DNA from: an uncultured Lachnospiraceae bacterium
GTDB lineage: Bacteria; Bacillota; Clostridia; Lachnospirales; Lachnospiraceae
Length of the DNA: 56,218 nt
Assembly (NCBI GenBank): GCA_958402795.1
Contig: CATXUX010000022.1
Span: forward strand, 1 to 56,218
Direction: 5' to 3'
Shown here in pieces: positions 23,098 through 32,507 of the stretch. Positions within the stretch are counted from its first letter, which is position 1. The number at the start of each line of letters is the position of its first letter. A model generated the notes under the pieces. It was not told where the DNA came from, searched no databases, and saw only the letters and a program-made list of their open reading frames with translations. Position numbers and translations under genes: made by a program.

Positions 23098-26001
23098 ATG
23101 TATCGAAAAGAGAAAAAAAGAATAAAGGGACTGCTGGCGGCGGTTTTTCTGATGGGTTTGTTTTTGGGTACCGCTGCGGCTGTGAATCAGGGGTCTGTAT
23201 ATGCAGAAGATGCAGAAAATGCAGGAAATGCGGAAAATGCAGAAAACGAGTCGCAGGAAGAGTCTCCGGAGGAGTTTCAGCCGGGGGATGAAGAGAAACC
23301 TGTGTCTGTGGATGAAAAAGAAAAACCAGAAGAGCAGGATGAGGAAACGAAAAACGGGAAGACAGGACCGGAAGAACCGGTAGTTGTCATCGAGAAGCCG
23401 GAACATGGTGAGATTTTTCTGGAAAATGAAGAGGTGAAACCCGGTGGGACAGCAAAAATCGGGATACAGCCGGATGAGGGATATACACTATTGAATATCG
23501 GTGCATATCTTGATAGCGGAGCAGAGGTAGAAGTGGCAGATTTTGAAGAGGCAGATGCATTGTTTTGCTTTCCGGTGCCGGAAACCGGAGGACTGACGGT
23601 GCGGGCGCAGTTTGAAAGGGCAGAGCGCGCGATGACTAGGAGTATCTCTGATTTCAGCACATCGGCAACGCTGCCAAGAGGGACGACAAGACGGATCTAT
23701 AAGCAGGGACAGGGAACGCTGACGTCTGCGATGGGATTAAAGTCCGATGAACTGCTGACATATCTGGAATCAACAACGAGAAACTGGGCGCCCTATTATC
23801 TGAGTACGCCGTATGCGGGCGGTGACCGCAGAAATCCAAACGGCGACTGCAAAGGCAGAAACGGCTCACAGGATATTGCAGGAGTGGCGGCGATGAATTG
23901 TACCGGATTTGTCTGGCATGCCATCTGGAAAACGCTGCAGACATATCATGGGACAGATTATCAGACGGCTTACAATGGAATCCCCTGCTGGGGAGGGATC
24001 GCGGTCGGCAGTTGGCGTGATTATCTGCGGAGCCGTCCGGTGGAATATGCAACGTATTATAATTATAGCGACATCAATTGTCTGCTCGATGATTTGTTTG
24101 ACGAAGGATATATTCAGCCGGGAGATATCATATGGACGTGGAATCAGGCAATTCCGATGGCGTCAGACGGACTGCCGACAGCAACATCAGGTAAACATCA
24201 TGTAGGAATCTATATCGGAAATGCATTTTCGATTGATGGATTGGCGCACTGGCAGGGAGCGGGACGAAACACATGGTGGCATTCGCTCGGAGATTCGGAT
24301 TATGGCCAGGATTATGAATGTAATATTGTCACCAATGTGGTCCCAAAGGCAGCATGTAATGCGATCACTGTCATAAAAACAAGTCCGGCGCCGGAAAAAG
24401 GAAAATGTTATCTGCTGAAAAAATCCGGTAATCCGGTCATCTCGGACGGAAATGCCATGTATTCGCTAAAAGATGCGAAGTACGGTGTGTATTCTGATTC
24501 GGCATGCAAAACCATGACGGCGGAACTGGTGACAGATGAAAATGGCAGATCGAACACGGTGGAGCTAAAGGCAGGAGCGTATTATGTAAAAGAGAGCGCC
24601 GCTCCCAGAGGATATGCACTGGATACAAAAGTCTATCAGGTAACGGTCACAGCCGGTCAGACCGCTGTGGTCAATGTGGCAGACTGCCCACAGAGCAATC
24701 CGGTGGAGATCCTGCTCGGGAAAATAGACGCGGAATCCACGAAAAATAAGCCACAAGGGTTTGCCACACTGGAAGGTGCAGAATTTACAGTAAAATATTA
24801 CGATGGAGATCCTCAAAAGGAGGACAGAAAACCGGTCAGAACGTGGGTTCTGCGTACAGACAAAGATGGATACTGCAGACTGGATGAAAGCTACAGAGAA
24901 GCAGGAGACGAGTTTTATTATACGTCTGACGGGAAGCCTGCGGTGCCGCTTGGATACATTACGATTCAGGAAATAAAGGCACCGGAAGGATATCTTCTGA
25001 ATGAAGAAGTCGTTGTCCGGCAGATTACAGCGGAGGGAACCAAAGAATGTGTAAATACCTATGCTGCCCCTGAAATACCGGAGCAATTGCTGAAGCTGGT
25101 GATCTGGAAATCCGCCGCTGATTTTAAAGACGGCGAAAAGGATCATGCGGTTCCGGGAGCCGTTTTCAGGCATACACTGCCGGACGGATCGACAGAAGAG
25201 ATTACTGTGGACGAGGAAGGAAGAGCAGAGATCAAAGGATTGACCTATGGAACACATATGATCGGGGAAATCTCGGCTCCGGCCGGATATGCTGTGAATC
25301 CGGGAAAGGTGACGTTTACAGTCAGGGAGGACAATACGGTCATACTGGACGGCATCCGCACGGTGAGTGGACATGGTACAGCGGAAATGCAATTTCAGGT
25401 GGAAAAAGACGGTACAGCAGCTTTGTATGTAGAAAACAGAACCGCGCCGTTTGACCTGGTTATCTATAAAGAAAATGAAAAGTCGGAACCGCTGGAGGGT
25501 GCTGAGTTTACCTTATATTCGGACAAGGAGTGCAAAAAAGTGGTGACAGACGGTATTTCAGGTGAGAAATACAGTGGTCTGACGGATGAACATGGGAGAG
25601 CAGATCTTTGTGACGGACGAAAGCAGGGGTTGAAGGTGTATGAGACGTACTATCTCAAGGAAACAAAGGCTCCGGAGGGGTACAGAATTCCGGTTCACGG
25701 GGACGGCAGCGAGATTGTATACGAAATTTACACAGTCAGCAATCCGGAGAAGAATACGTTTGAACTCTATGTAGACGGAAAAAAGTATACGTCTGACAGT
25801 GGTAAATTTGCCATCGCCGGGACAAAAGCACAGAGACAGGTCAGTCTCACAGTTGTAAATGTTTCAGAGAAAAAACTGCCGAAGACAGGGACATATACGG
25901 GACTGATTCTATCTGCGGCCGGTGCAGGCTGTATGGCGGCCGCGTTACTGCGGTCTGCAAAAAAGGACAGAGTGAGGAGAAAAAAGAATGAGAAGATATA
26001 A
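23098..26001 (+). CDS. Pilus tip protein with NlpC/P60-like domain and SpaA/Cna-B repeats
   Basis: A 967-residue secreted protein. Signal peptide about 1-38, a Glu-rich linker, then a small beta-repeat domain (about 98-175). Residues about 195-420 resemble an NlpC/P60 cysteine peptidase: nucleophile C268 in MNCTGFVWHAIW and His H368 in GKHHVGIYIG. At least four Cna-B/SpaA-like beta-domains follow, several ending in E-box motifs such as VKESAAPRGY, IQEIKAPEGY and LKETKAPEGY. The C-terminus is LPKTG, a hydrophobic helix and a basic tail. Position first in the pilus operon and large size suggest the tip adhesin. Start at 23098 behind AAGGAGG. The peptidase call is inferred from motifs. Confidence 0.82.
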   Translation: MYRKEKKRIKGLLAAVFLMGLFLGTAAAVNQGSVYAEDAENAGNAENAENESQEESPEEFQPGDEEKPVSVDEKEKPEEQDEETKNGKTGPEEPVVVIEKPEHGEIFLENEEVKPGGTAKIGIQPDEGYTLLNIGAYLDSGAEVEVADFEEADALFCFPVPETGGLTVRAQFERAERAMTRSISDFSTSATLPRGTTRRIYKQGQGTLTSAMGLKSDELLTYLESTTRNWAPYYLSTPYAGGDRRNPNGDCKGRNGSQDIAGVAAMNCTGFVWHAIWKTLQTYHGTDYQTAYNGIPCWGGIAVGSWRDYLRSRPVEYATYYNYSDINCLLDDLFDEGYIQPGDIIWTWNQAIPMASDGLPTATSGKHHVGIYIGNAFSIDGLAHWQGAGRNTWWHSLGDSDYGQDYECNIVTNVVPKAACNAITVIKTSPAPEKGKCYLLKKSGNPVISDGNAMYSLKDAKYGVYSDSACKTMTAELVTDENGRSNTVELKAGAYYVKESAAPRGYALDTKVYQVTVTAGQTAVVNVADCPQSNPVEILLGKIDAESTKNKPQGFATLEGAEFTVKYYDGDPQKEDRKPVRTWVLRTDKDGYCRLDESYREAGDEFYYTSDGKPAVPLGYITIQEIKAPEGYLLNEEVVVRQITAEGTKECVNTYAAPEIPEQLLKLVIWKSAADFKDGEKDHAVPGAVFRHTLPDGSTEEITVDEEGRAEIKGLTYGTHMIGEISAPAGYAVNPGKVTFTVREDNTVILDGIRTVSGHGTAEMQFQVEKDGTAALYVENRTAPFDLVIYKENEKSEPLEGAEFTLYSDKECKKVVTDGISGEKYSGLTDEHGRADLCDGRKQGLKVYETYYLKETKAPEGYRIPVHGDGSEIVYEIYTVSNPEKNTFELYVDGKKYTSDSGKFAIAGTKAQRQVSLTVVNVSEKKLPKTGTYTGLILSAAGAGCMAAALLRSAKKDRVRRKKNEKI

Positions 26002-27892
26002 AAAAATGACAGCATTATTACTGGCAGGCGGGCTGGCCGTGTCAGGACTGTGTATAGGAGCGCCGAATCTGTTGTATCCGCCTGGATCTGCGGATAATCT
26101 GAGTATGGTTTCTGCGGCGGGCACAACCTATAACACACAGAACGGAACGGCCGTGATGGGAACAGGCACGGCAAGTATTACGATCAATGGAAATTCCGGG
26201 CAGACGCTTACAGGAAAGAAGTTTCATATATATAAACTGTTTTATGCAGAAAATGCATCCGGGGGCGAGTCCATCAATTATACATTCAGTAAAGAATGTG
26301 AGCAGGCATTGAAGAATGTTGTTGCCGCTGCACTTTCGAAGAGCGGAAAGCAGGTTTCTCCGGCAGATGTGACAGAGTATATGGTGATTGATTATATTCA
26401 GACACTGAATACAAATCCGTCGGAAGGCGTATCGGCAGATCAGAAACCAGAGGGCGCCTACAGTCTGTTCCGGTATTTTGTGGAAAATGTCAGAGAGGAA
26501 CTGGTGAAACAGAATGTGCCGCCGGATGTGGTCAATGTAAAGAATGTACGTACGGATCAGTCCGTTCGTCTGACCGGCCTGGATTATGGATATTATATCA
26601 TCGATGAAGTGACAGCAGTAGAAGGAACACATGCGGCAAGTTCTTTATGTATGGTTGATACATCTGCGCCGACGGCGTCTATCGAAATAAAATCGGATTA
26701 TCCGACGGTAGAGAAGAAGATCAGAGAAGATGATCCGTCGGATCAGATCCCGGATAAAGCGGGATGGAATGATGTGGCAGATTATGAGATCGGACAGACT
26801 GTACCATATAAATATACATCCGATATTCCGAATATGAACGGATACGATACCTATTATTATGCATGGCATGACGTGATGGATCCGGCTCTTACGTTCCGGG
26901 ATAAATCGGTAGAGATATCCATTACCGGGAAAGACGCAAACGGCGCACAAAAGCGTTACACACTAAATACATCAGAATATACGGTGAATACCAATCCGGG
27001 GAACGGCGACACGTTTCAGGTCATTGTTTTGGATATCAAGTCCATCGTAGACCGGGAGTTCGACCAGATGAACGATCAGGGGGAAAATGTATACGGTCAG
27101 ACAGTCGTGCTTACGTATACTGCGACGCTGAATGAGCGCGCAGCGGAATATACCGGACGTCCCGGTTTTGAAAATGACGTTCGTCTGGAGTTTTCGAACG
27201 ACGCGGATTCAGACCACAGTGGAAGCACCGGGTATACCCCGTGGGATACGGTTGTATGTTTTACTTATAAGATCAACACAGTAAAAACAAATAACCACGA
27301 TAAGGTGCTGGAAGGTGCAAAATTCCGGCTCTACAGCGATAAAGACTGTAAGCAGGAGGTATATGTAAAAGCAGGAAACGGCGGATACATTGTGATAAAC
27401 CGGGATTCCTGCGGGGGCAGTGATCACACAGGAGGAACAACGCCGGATCATGCGGTGGAGATGGTTTCTGCAAATGACGGAACATTTACCATATTCGGAC
27501 TGGATGCAGGGACTTATTATATGAAAGAGACGGATGCACCAGACGGATACCGCTCTCTGACATCGCCCATTATCATTACGGTAACACCAACCTATACAAA
27601 TGACCGTGACCGATATGTAAAAGGAGACGGTGCAGCAGAAACAACTCTGATAAAATTGGATGCGTCAGCACATATCGAGACGTTTTTTGACGGTCTGAAT
27701 CATGAAAGTGATCATTTACTTGAGACAGACGTGGAAGAAGGTGCAATGAATATGTCGGTTGTGAATCAGGTTGGTATGAAACTGCCGGTAACCGGTACAT
27801 CTGCGGCAGCAGTGATGGCAGCAGCGGGCGCAGTGATGATGACAGCCGCAATTGTTGCAGGCAAGAGAAAAAATAAGCGGAAAAAAGCATGA
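25988..27892 (+). CDS. Major pilin (SpaH/EbpB-type, LPVTG anchor)
   Basis: A 634-residue secreted shaft pilin. It has a signal peptide (about 1-45), a pilin-motif region DYPTVEKKIRED whose Lys can join to the sorting signal of the next subunit, a fimbrial isopeptide-forming middle domain (about 260-410), and a Cna-B domain with the E-box YYMKETDAPDGY. The C-terminus is LPVTG plus helix and Arg/Lys tail. It overlaps the tip gene by 14 bases and the class C sortase gene by 4 (ATGA), so the operon is translationally coupled. Ribosome binding site GAGGAG. Confidence 0.88.
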   Translation: MRRYKKMTALLLAGGLAVSGLCIGAPNLLYPPGSADNLSMVSAAGTTYNTQNGTAVMGTGTASITINGNSGQTLTGKKFHIYKLFYAENASGGESINYTFSKECEQALKNVVAAALSKSGKQVSPADVTEYMVIDYIQTLNTNPSEGVSADQKPEGAYSLFRYFVENVREELVKQNVPPDVVNVKNVRTDQSVRLTGLDYGYYIIDEVTAVEGTHAASSLCMVDTSAPTASIEIKSDYPTVEKKIREDDPSDQIPDKAGWNDVADYEIGQTVPYKYTSDIPNMNGYDTYYYAWHDVMDPALTFRDKSVEISITGKDANGAQKRYTLNTSEYTVNTNPGNGDTFQVIVLDIKSIVDREFDQMNDQGENVYGQTVVLTYTATLNERAAEYTGRPGFENDVRLEFSNDADSDHSGSTGYTPWDTVVCFTYKINTVKTNNHDKVLEGAKFRLYSDKDCKQEVYVKAGNGGYIVINRDSCGGSDHTGGTTPDHAVEMVSANDGTFTIFGLDAGTYYMKETDAPDGYRSLTSPIIITVTPTYTNDRDRYVKGDGAAETTLIKLDASAHIETFFDGLNHESDHLLETDVEEGAMNMSVVNQVGMKLPVTGTSAAAVMAAAGAVMMTAAIVAGKRKNKRKKA

Positions 27893-28785
27893 AAAAAAGC
27901 AGGAGCAGGAGAGTGCTTTTTGTGGCAGGATTCCTTTTATGCAGTCTGCCGACCGTATATGGTCTGGCAGGACAGAAAAAGCAGGCAGAGGCAGTCCGTA
28001 CGTATCAGACAGCAGCCATAAAAAAGGAAAATGAGCTGGCCGAAGCACGAAAAAAAGCACAGGAGTATAACAATGTCCTATACCAGACAGGCGGCATTTT
28101 TACAGATATGGAAAACGCAGATATTCTGAGTGACCAGAGCTATGCAGCAATTTTGGATATATCGGGAACCGGTATCATGGGGAGCCTGGAAATTCCAAAA
28201 ATCAATGTAAGCCTGCCGGTCTACCATGGTACAGACAAAGAGACGCTTGCAAATGGGATCGGACATATTCAGGGGACGAGTCTGCCGGTGGGAGGCCAGA
28301 ATACACACTGCGTATTAAGCGGTCACCGGGGACTTCCGTCGGCACGGCTGCTCGTCCGTCTGGATGAAATGGAGGAAGGGGATGAGTTCTTCCTCCATAC
28401 CGGTAATGAGACACTGGCATACCGGGTGTCGGAGATTCAGGTTGTAGAGCCGGAGGATACATCTGTTCTGGCGATCCTTCCGGAAAAGGACCGGGTATCC
28501 ATCATAACATGCACGCCGTATGGGATCAATACACACCGCCTTGTGGTAACCGGAGAACGTACTGAATATAAGGAAACAGATTATCGGAACATTCAGAAGA
28601 AAATCCCTTCTGCAAGAGAACTGTTCATGATGTTTTTACCGGTCTTGTTTCTGGCTGTTGCTGTATTTTTGTATATCAGAAACAGACGGAAGCAGCGTAG
28701 AAAACAGAGAAGAGATAGAACGCGCAAGAAACGAAATGGGAGGAAAAATGAAGAGAACATGGAGAGAACATCAAAAAAGAAATGA
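27889..28785 (+). CDS. srtC: Class C (pilin-polymerising) sortase
   Basis: A 298-residue membrane-bound transpeptidase that links pilin subunits through isopeptide bonds. N-terminal helix about 8-27, then the sortase barrel with catalytic His H146 in LSGHRG, Cys C208 in SIITCTPYG and Arg R217 in THRLVV. A second C-terminal membrane helix (about 245-265) and a basic tail are typical of class C. Expected substrate is the adjacent LPVTG pilin. The start overlaps the pilin stop by four bases. Confidence 0.94.
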   Translation: MKKSRSRRVLFVAGFLLCSLPTVYGLAGQKKQAEAVRTYQTAAIKKENELAEARKKAQEYNNVLYQTGGIFTDMENADILSDQSYAAILDISGTGIMGSLEIPKINVSLPVYHGTDKETLANGIGHIQGTSLPVGGQNTHCVLSGHRGLPSARLLVRLDEMEEGDEFFLHTGNETLAYRVSEIQVVEPEDTSVLAILPEKDRVSIITCTPYGINTHRLVVTGERTEYKETDYRNIQKKIPSARELFMMFLPVLFLAVAVFLYIRNRRKQRRKQRRDRTRKKRNGRKNEENMERTSKKK

Positions 28786-29515
28786 CACCGGAAAGAGGAA
28801 ATACACAAATGGGGTGAGAAACAGTCTGCGTATGATGGCGCTTGCAATACTGCTCATCGGAAATACGGCTGTGGCAGCACCAGAACATAAGGCGGTGCTT
28901 CTTGAAGAGAATACAGAGCATTTGACGGATACAGATTTGAAAGAACAAAGAGGAGAAATCCGCATCCATCTGACAGATGGAAAGGCAGGAACGTCAAAAG
29001 AGAATATCCGGTTTTACTGCGTGAAAGTGGCAGATATACAAAACGGAGAGTATGTTCTTACGGAGGTGTTCCGCGACTCCGGGGTAGAGATCAATGCGAT
29101 ACAAAACTCGAATGACCTTGCCGATTCTGCCAAACGATTTTCCGAATGTGAAATACCGGAGACTACTGTGAGAAAAGAAGCAGTCACGGATTCAGCTGGC
29201 AACGCTGTGATCCGGGATATGGAAGCTGGGGTTTATCTGGTCTTTGCGGAGGATTGTGAGAATTATGATACAATTTCTCCCACACTGGCAGCGATCCCTG
29301 AGTGGACGGAACAGACGGGAGAGATGGCTTACGAAATAGAATTACTTCCGAAGCATAATGAAAAAACAGAATCATCCGCCAAAACTGCTCCGCAGACCGG
29401 ACTTAGGGATCACACAGGTATGTATCTGGCAGGAGCAGCGGTCTGCTTTACCGGAGCCATGATTTTCATGTACATATCGGCGGACAAGAGCAAGAGACGC
29501 AGGAAAAATGGGTAG
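28748..29515 (+). CDS. Minor (basal) pilin with APQTG anchor
   Basis: A 255-residue secreted protein with a basic N-terminus, a signal helix (about 29-44), a single beta-rich domain with the sequence VIRDMEAGVYLVFAED resembling pilin accessory domains, and a C-terminal APQTG sorting motif, hydrophobic helix and KSKRRRKNG tail. Size and place in the operon fit a basal or minor pilin that ties the fibre to peptidoglycan. The ATG at 28748 has GGGAGG and overlaps the srtC 3' end by 38 bases; the open frame extends further upstream without a ribosome binding site. Confidence 0.8.
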   Translation: MKRTWREHQKRNDTGKRKYTNGVRNSLRMMALAILLIGNTAVAAPEHKAVLLEENTEHLTDTDLKEQRGEIRIHLTDGKAGTSKENIRFYCVKVADIQNGEYVLTEVFRDSGVEINAIQNSNDLADSAKRFSECEIPETTVRKEAVTDSAGNAVIRDMEAGVYLVFAEDCENYDTISPTLAAIPEWTEQTGEMAYEIELLPKHNEKTESSAKTAPQTGLRDHTGMYLAGAAVCFTGAMIFMYISADKSKRRRKNG

Positions 29516-30185
29516 AATAATGAAAAAAATTGTTGCGGCTGTTTTGCTCCTGGGTGGATTTGTACTGTTATATCTGGCGTATTTTGAACAGAAACCATTT
29601 GCGGAGGCCCAAATCAGGCGAAAGGCGGTAGCGGAAGCAGCCGTGTCAGAGAACACAGAAAATCCGCTGTATCGTGAAATCAATTTTACGATGCTGCAGG
29701 GAATCAATCCGGATATCATAGGCTGGCTGTATGCGCCGCAGATCGGAGTAGACCAGCCGGTTCTTCAGGGAGCAGATGATCTGGTTTACCTGAATACCGA
29801 TTTTGAAGGAAACGATAGTCCGTCTGGTTCTGTTTTTACATGGGCGGATGCGGACAGGTATCTCTCAGACAGTCATATCTGTCTGTTCGCTCATAATCTT
29901 CCGTCTGGTCAGATGTTCGGAAAACTGGATCTGTTTCAGAACGAGAGCTTTTTAGAAGAAAACCGGACGCTCTATCTGTACACACCGAAAGACGCCAGAG
30001 AACTGGAAGTATATTCGGCATATGAATGCCATAAAGAAGATCAGATATTTCAGGACAGCAGCGGGAGAACGGCAGAACATGCAGAATGCCAGACCGTAAC
30101 ACTTGCGACCTGCGCCGGGTACGGACAGACAGAGATCCGTTTCGTGGTGAACTGCAGGGTAGAAACCATAAAAGTGGTATTGTAA
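29508..30185 (+). CDS. srtB: Class B sortase
   Basis: A 225-residue sortase with one N-terminal membrane helix (about 7-25). Class B features are NPDIIGWLYAPQIGVDQPV, the catalytic His H129 in LFAHNLPSGQMFG, Cys C202 in LATCAGYG and Arg R211 in IRFVVNCR. It closes the pilus operon, overlapping the minor pilin gene by 8 bases. It most likely attaches the finished pilus, or the basal pilin, to the wall. An alternative start is the ATG at 29520. A weak GATAC/GTATC hairpin with TTTTT (30202-30220) may end the transcript. Confidence 0.92.
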   Translation: MGRIMKKIVAAVLLLGGFVLLYLAYFEQKPFAEAQIRRKAVAEAAVSENTENPLYREINFTMLQGINPDIIGWLYAPQIGVDQPVLQGADDLVYLNTDFEGNDSPSGSVFTWADADRYLSDSHICLFAHNLPSGQMFGKLDLFQNESFLEENRTLYLYTPKDARELEVYSAYECHKEDQIFQDSSGRTAEHAECQTVTLATCAGYGQTEIRFVVNCRVETIKVVL

Positions 30186-30188
30186 TCC

Positions 30189-30217
30189 TTGACTTTTTCA
30201 TGATACTTTCGTATCTT
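30189..30217 (+). promoter_or_regulatory. Promoter for the debranching enzyme
   Basis: TTGACT (30189-30194), a 17-bp spacer and TATCTT (30212-30217), a moderate match, starting just behind the class B sortase stop codon. It overlaps the weak terminator-like hairpin of the pilus operon. Confidence 0.4.
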
Positions 30218-30278
30218 TTTAATAGAGATGAACGACGAATCTGTCAGGTATCAGGTTCATACAGAAAAGAGGAGAAGC

Positions 30279-32402
30279 ATGGAATACAAACAGACATTAC
30301 GACTGGATTATCCGGAACTGAACGGTCCGATGCGGGAAATTGCGGGATTTATGGTTCGTCCGGGACTTTTTGACATGAATGGCGCGATGGCGCTGACAAA
30401 TGGTGTAAACTTTACCGTACATACACACAGGGGGACTTCCTGTGAATTACTGCTGTTCCACAAGGGACAGGAAGAACCATTTGCCGTGCTTCCGTTTCCG
30501 GAGGAGTACCGGATCGGAGATGTATATTCGATGATCGTGTTTGGTCTGGATATATCAGATATCGAATATGCGTACCGCGTGGACGGACCGTATGATCCGG
30601 AAAAGGGCTGGATCTTCGATAAAACGAAAGTTCTTCTGGATCCCTATGCGCGTGCGGTTGCCGGGCAGCGCGTGTGGGGAGAAAAGGCATCCGGCTCCTA
30701 TCATGCACGCGTGGTGACAGATGTATTTGACTGGGGGGATATGCCGCAGTCGAAAAAGGAGATGAGCGATCTGGTCATCTACGAGCTGCATGTCAGAGGA
30801 TTTACGAATCACCCGTCTTCAGGAGTGGAACACCGGGGGACGTTTGCCGGGGTAATGGAAAAGATTCCCTATTTGAAAGAACTCGGTGTAAACGCAGTGG
30901 AACTGATGCCGGTATTTGAATTTGACGAAACCAGGAATGCGCGGGAAGTGGACGGCAGGAGACTGTTGGAATACTGGGGATATAACTCGGTCAGCTTTTT
31001 CTCTCCGAATACAAGCTATGCCTCTACAGATGAATGCAATCAGGAAGGTACGGAACTGAAAAAACTGATCAAGGCACTGCATGAAAACGGAATGGAAGTG
31101 ATCCTTGACGTGGTGTTTAACCATACCGCAGAGGGAAACGAAAAAGGACCGATGTTTTGCTTCAAAGGGTTCGACAATAAGATTTATTATATGTTGACGC
31201 CGGATGGAAATTACTATAATTTCAGCGGATGCGGAAATACGCTGAACTGTAACCATCCGGTTGTGCGGCAGATGATACTGGAATGCCTTCAGTACTGGAC
31301 GGTACATTACCGTGTAGACGGTTTCCGGTTTGATCTGGCAAGTATCCTTGGAAGAAATGAGGACGGATCGCCGATGCATGTTCCGCCGCTGTTGAATCTG
31401 CTGGCATACGATTCCCTTCTGAATAATGTGAAGCTGATTGCCGAGGCATGGGATGCAGGCGGTCTGTATCAGGTCGGGAATTTTCCGGCAAGTAAACGGT
31501 GGGCCGAGTGGAACGGGAGATACCGGGACAGTCTCCGTTCGTTCTTAAAAGGAGACAACTGGGAGGCATGGAACGCGGCGTGGAGTATTTGCGGTTCGGG
31601 GGATATGTACGGCGGACTGGATGAAAATTATAATGGTGATTATGCAGGATACAATTCCTGTGTAAATTTTCTGACGTGCCATGACGGCTTTACGATGTAT
31701 GATCTGTATGCGTATAACGAAAAGCACAATTTGGCAAATGGATGGAACAATACGGATGGATCGAACGATAATCGAAGCTGGAACTGCGGGGCAGAAGGGG
31801 AGACGGACGATCCGGAAGTGCTTTCCTTACGTTTCCGCATGATCCGGAATGCGTGTGCCGTTCTGATGTGCAGCCGGGGGACACCGATGTTTCTCGCCGG
31901 GGATGAGTTTGGAAATACACAATATGGTAATAATAACAGCTATTGTCAGGATAACGAAACCTCGTGGCTGGACTGGTCGCTGCTGGAAAAGAACCAGGAC
32001 TTATATGAGTTTTTCCGGTATATGATCCATTTCCGGCTGCGGCATGCCGTGATACGGAAAAGACTGCCGGATGCAGTGTGCGGAATGGAGCCGCTGCATA
32101 CACATGATCTGGATGCGTCACGCACAGACCTGCCGAAAGACACAAGAACATTTTCCGTGAGCTATGCCGGGTATGACAAGGAAAAAGGTGCTGACGACAT
32201 CGTCTATGTATCGATCAACACATACTGGGAAGAGGTTCCTATTACACTGCCCGATCTGCGTCAGCTCTATAGCTGGTATCTCTGTGTCGATACCGGAGGA
32301 GACTGGCAGGGAAACTATTTCCATGAGGAGGGCAGCGGACCGAGGATTGACGGAAGCTATGTGCTCCAGCCGAGAAGTGTGGCTGTATTTATCGCAAAAT
32401 AG
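30279..32402 (+). CDS. glgX: Glycogen debranching enzyme (GlgX/isoamylase type, GH13)
   Basis: A 707-residue cytoplasmic GH13 enzyme cleaving alpha-1,6 branches in glycogen or limit dextrins. A CBM48-type domain occupies about residues 1-135. The (beta/alpha)8 domain shows region I DVVFNHTAEG, region II GFRFDLAS with nucleophile D352, region III IAEAWDAGG with acid/base E389 and region IV LTCHDGFT with D469. A C-terminal beta-domain follows. The frame opens at 30228, but the ATG at 30279 follows AGAGGAG and begins the conserved part. It works with the glycogen phosphorylase and glucanotransferase downstream in the window. Confidence 0.9.
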   Translation: MEYKQTLRLDYPELNGPMREIAGFMVRPGLFDMNGAMALTNGVNFTVHTHRGTSCELLLFHKGQEEPFAVLPFPEEYRIGDVYSMIVFGLDISDIEYAYRVDGPYDPEKGWIFDKTKVLLDPYARAVAGQRVWGEKASGSYHARVVTDVFDWGDMPQSKKEMSDLVIYELHVRGFTNHPSSGVEHRGTFAGVMEKIPYLKELGVNAVELMPVFEFDETRNAREVDGRRLLEYWGYNSVSFFSPNTSYASTDECNQEGTELKKLIKALHENGMEVILDVVFNHTAEGNEKGPMFCFKGFDNKIYYMLTPDGNYYNFSGCGNTLNCNHPVVRQMILECLQYWTVHYRVDGFRFDLASILGRNEDGSPMHVPPLLNLLAYDSLLNNVKLIAEAWDAGGLYQVGNFPASKRWAEWNGRYRDSLRSFLKGDNWEAWNAAWSICGSGDMYGGLDENYNGDYAGYNSCVNFLTCHDGFTMYDLYAYNEKHNLANGWNNTDGSNDNRSWNCGAEGETDDPEVLSLRFRMIRNACAVLMCSRGTPMFLAGDEFGNTQYGNNNSYCQDNETSWLDWSLLEKNQDLYEFFRYMIHFRLRHAVIRKRLPDAVCGMEPLHTHDLDASRTDLPKDTRTFSVSYAGYDKEKGADDIVYVSINTYWEEVPITLPDLRQLYSWYLCVDTGGDWQGNYFHEEGSGPRIDGSYVLQPRSVAVFIAK

Positions 32403-32414
32403 CCGAATGAATCA

Positions 32415-32443
32415 TTGTATTTCTCCGGCAATCTTTGTATAAT
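32415..32443 (+). promoter_or_regulatory. Promoter for the glucokinase operon
   Basis: TTGTAT (32415-32420), a 17-bp spacer and a perfect TATAAT (32438-32443), 65 bp before the glucokinase ATG. Confidence 0.7.
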
Positions 32444-32507
32444 AGAGAGGAAATTTGCATCGTGCAAATATAGTACGGGAAATGCATGGCAGAGGAGGAA
32501 CAGAATC

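Noticed and set aside
30202..30220. Strong terminator after the pilus operon
   Set aside because: The stem is only five base pairs (GATAC/GTATC); it is mentioned with the class B sortase but not called as a separate terminator.
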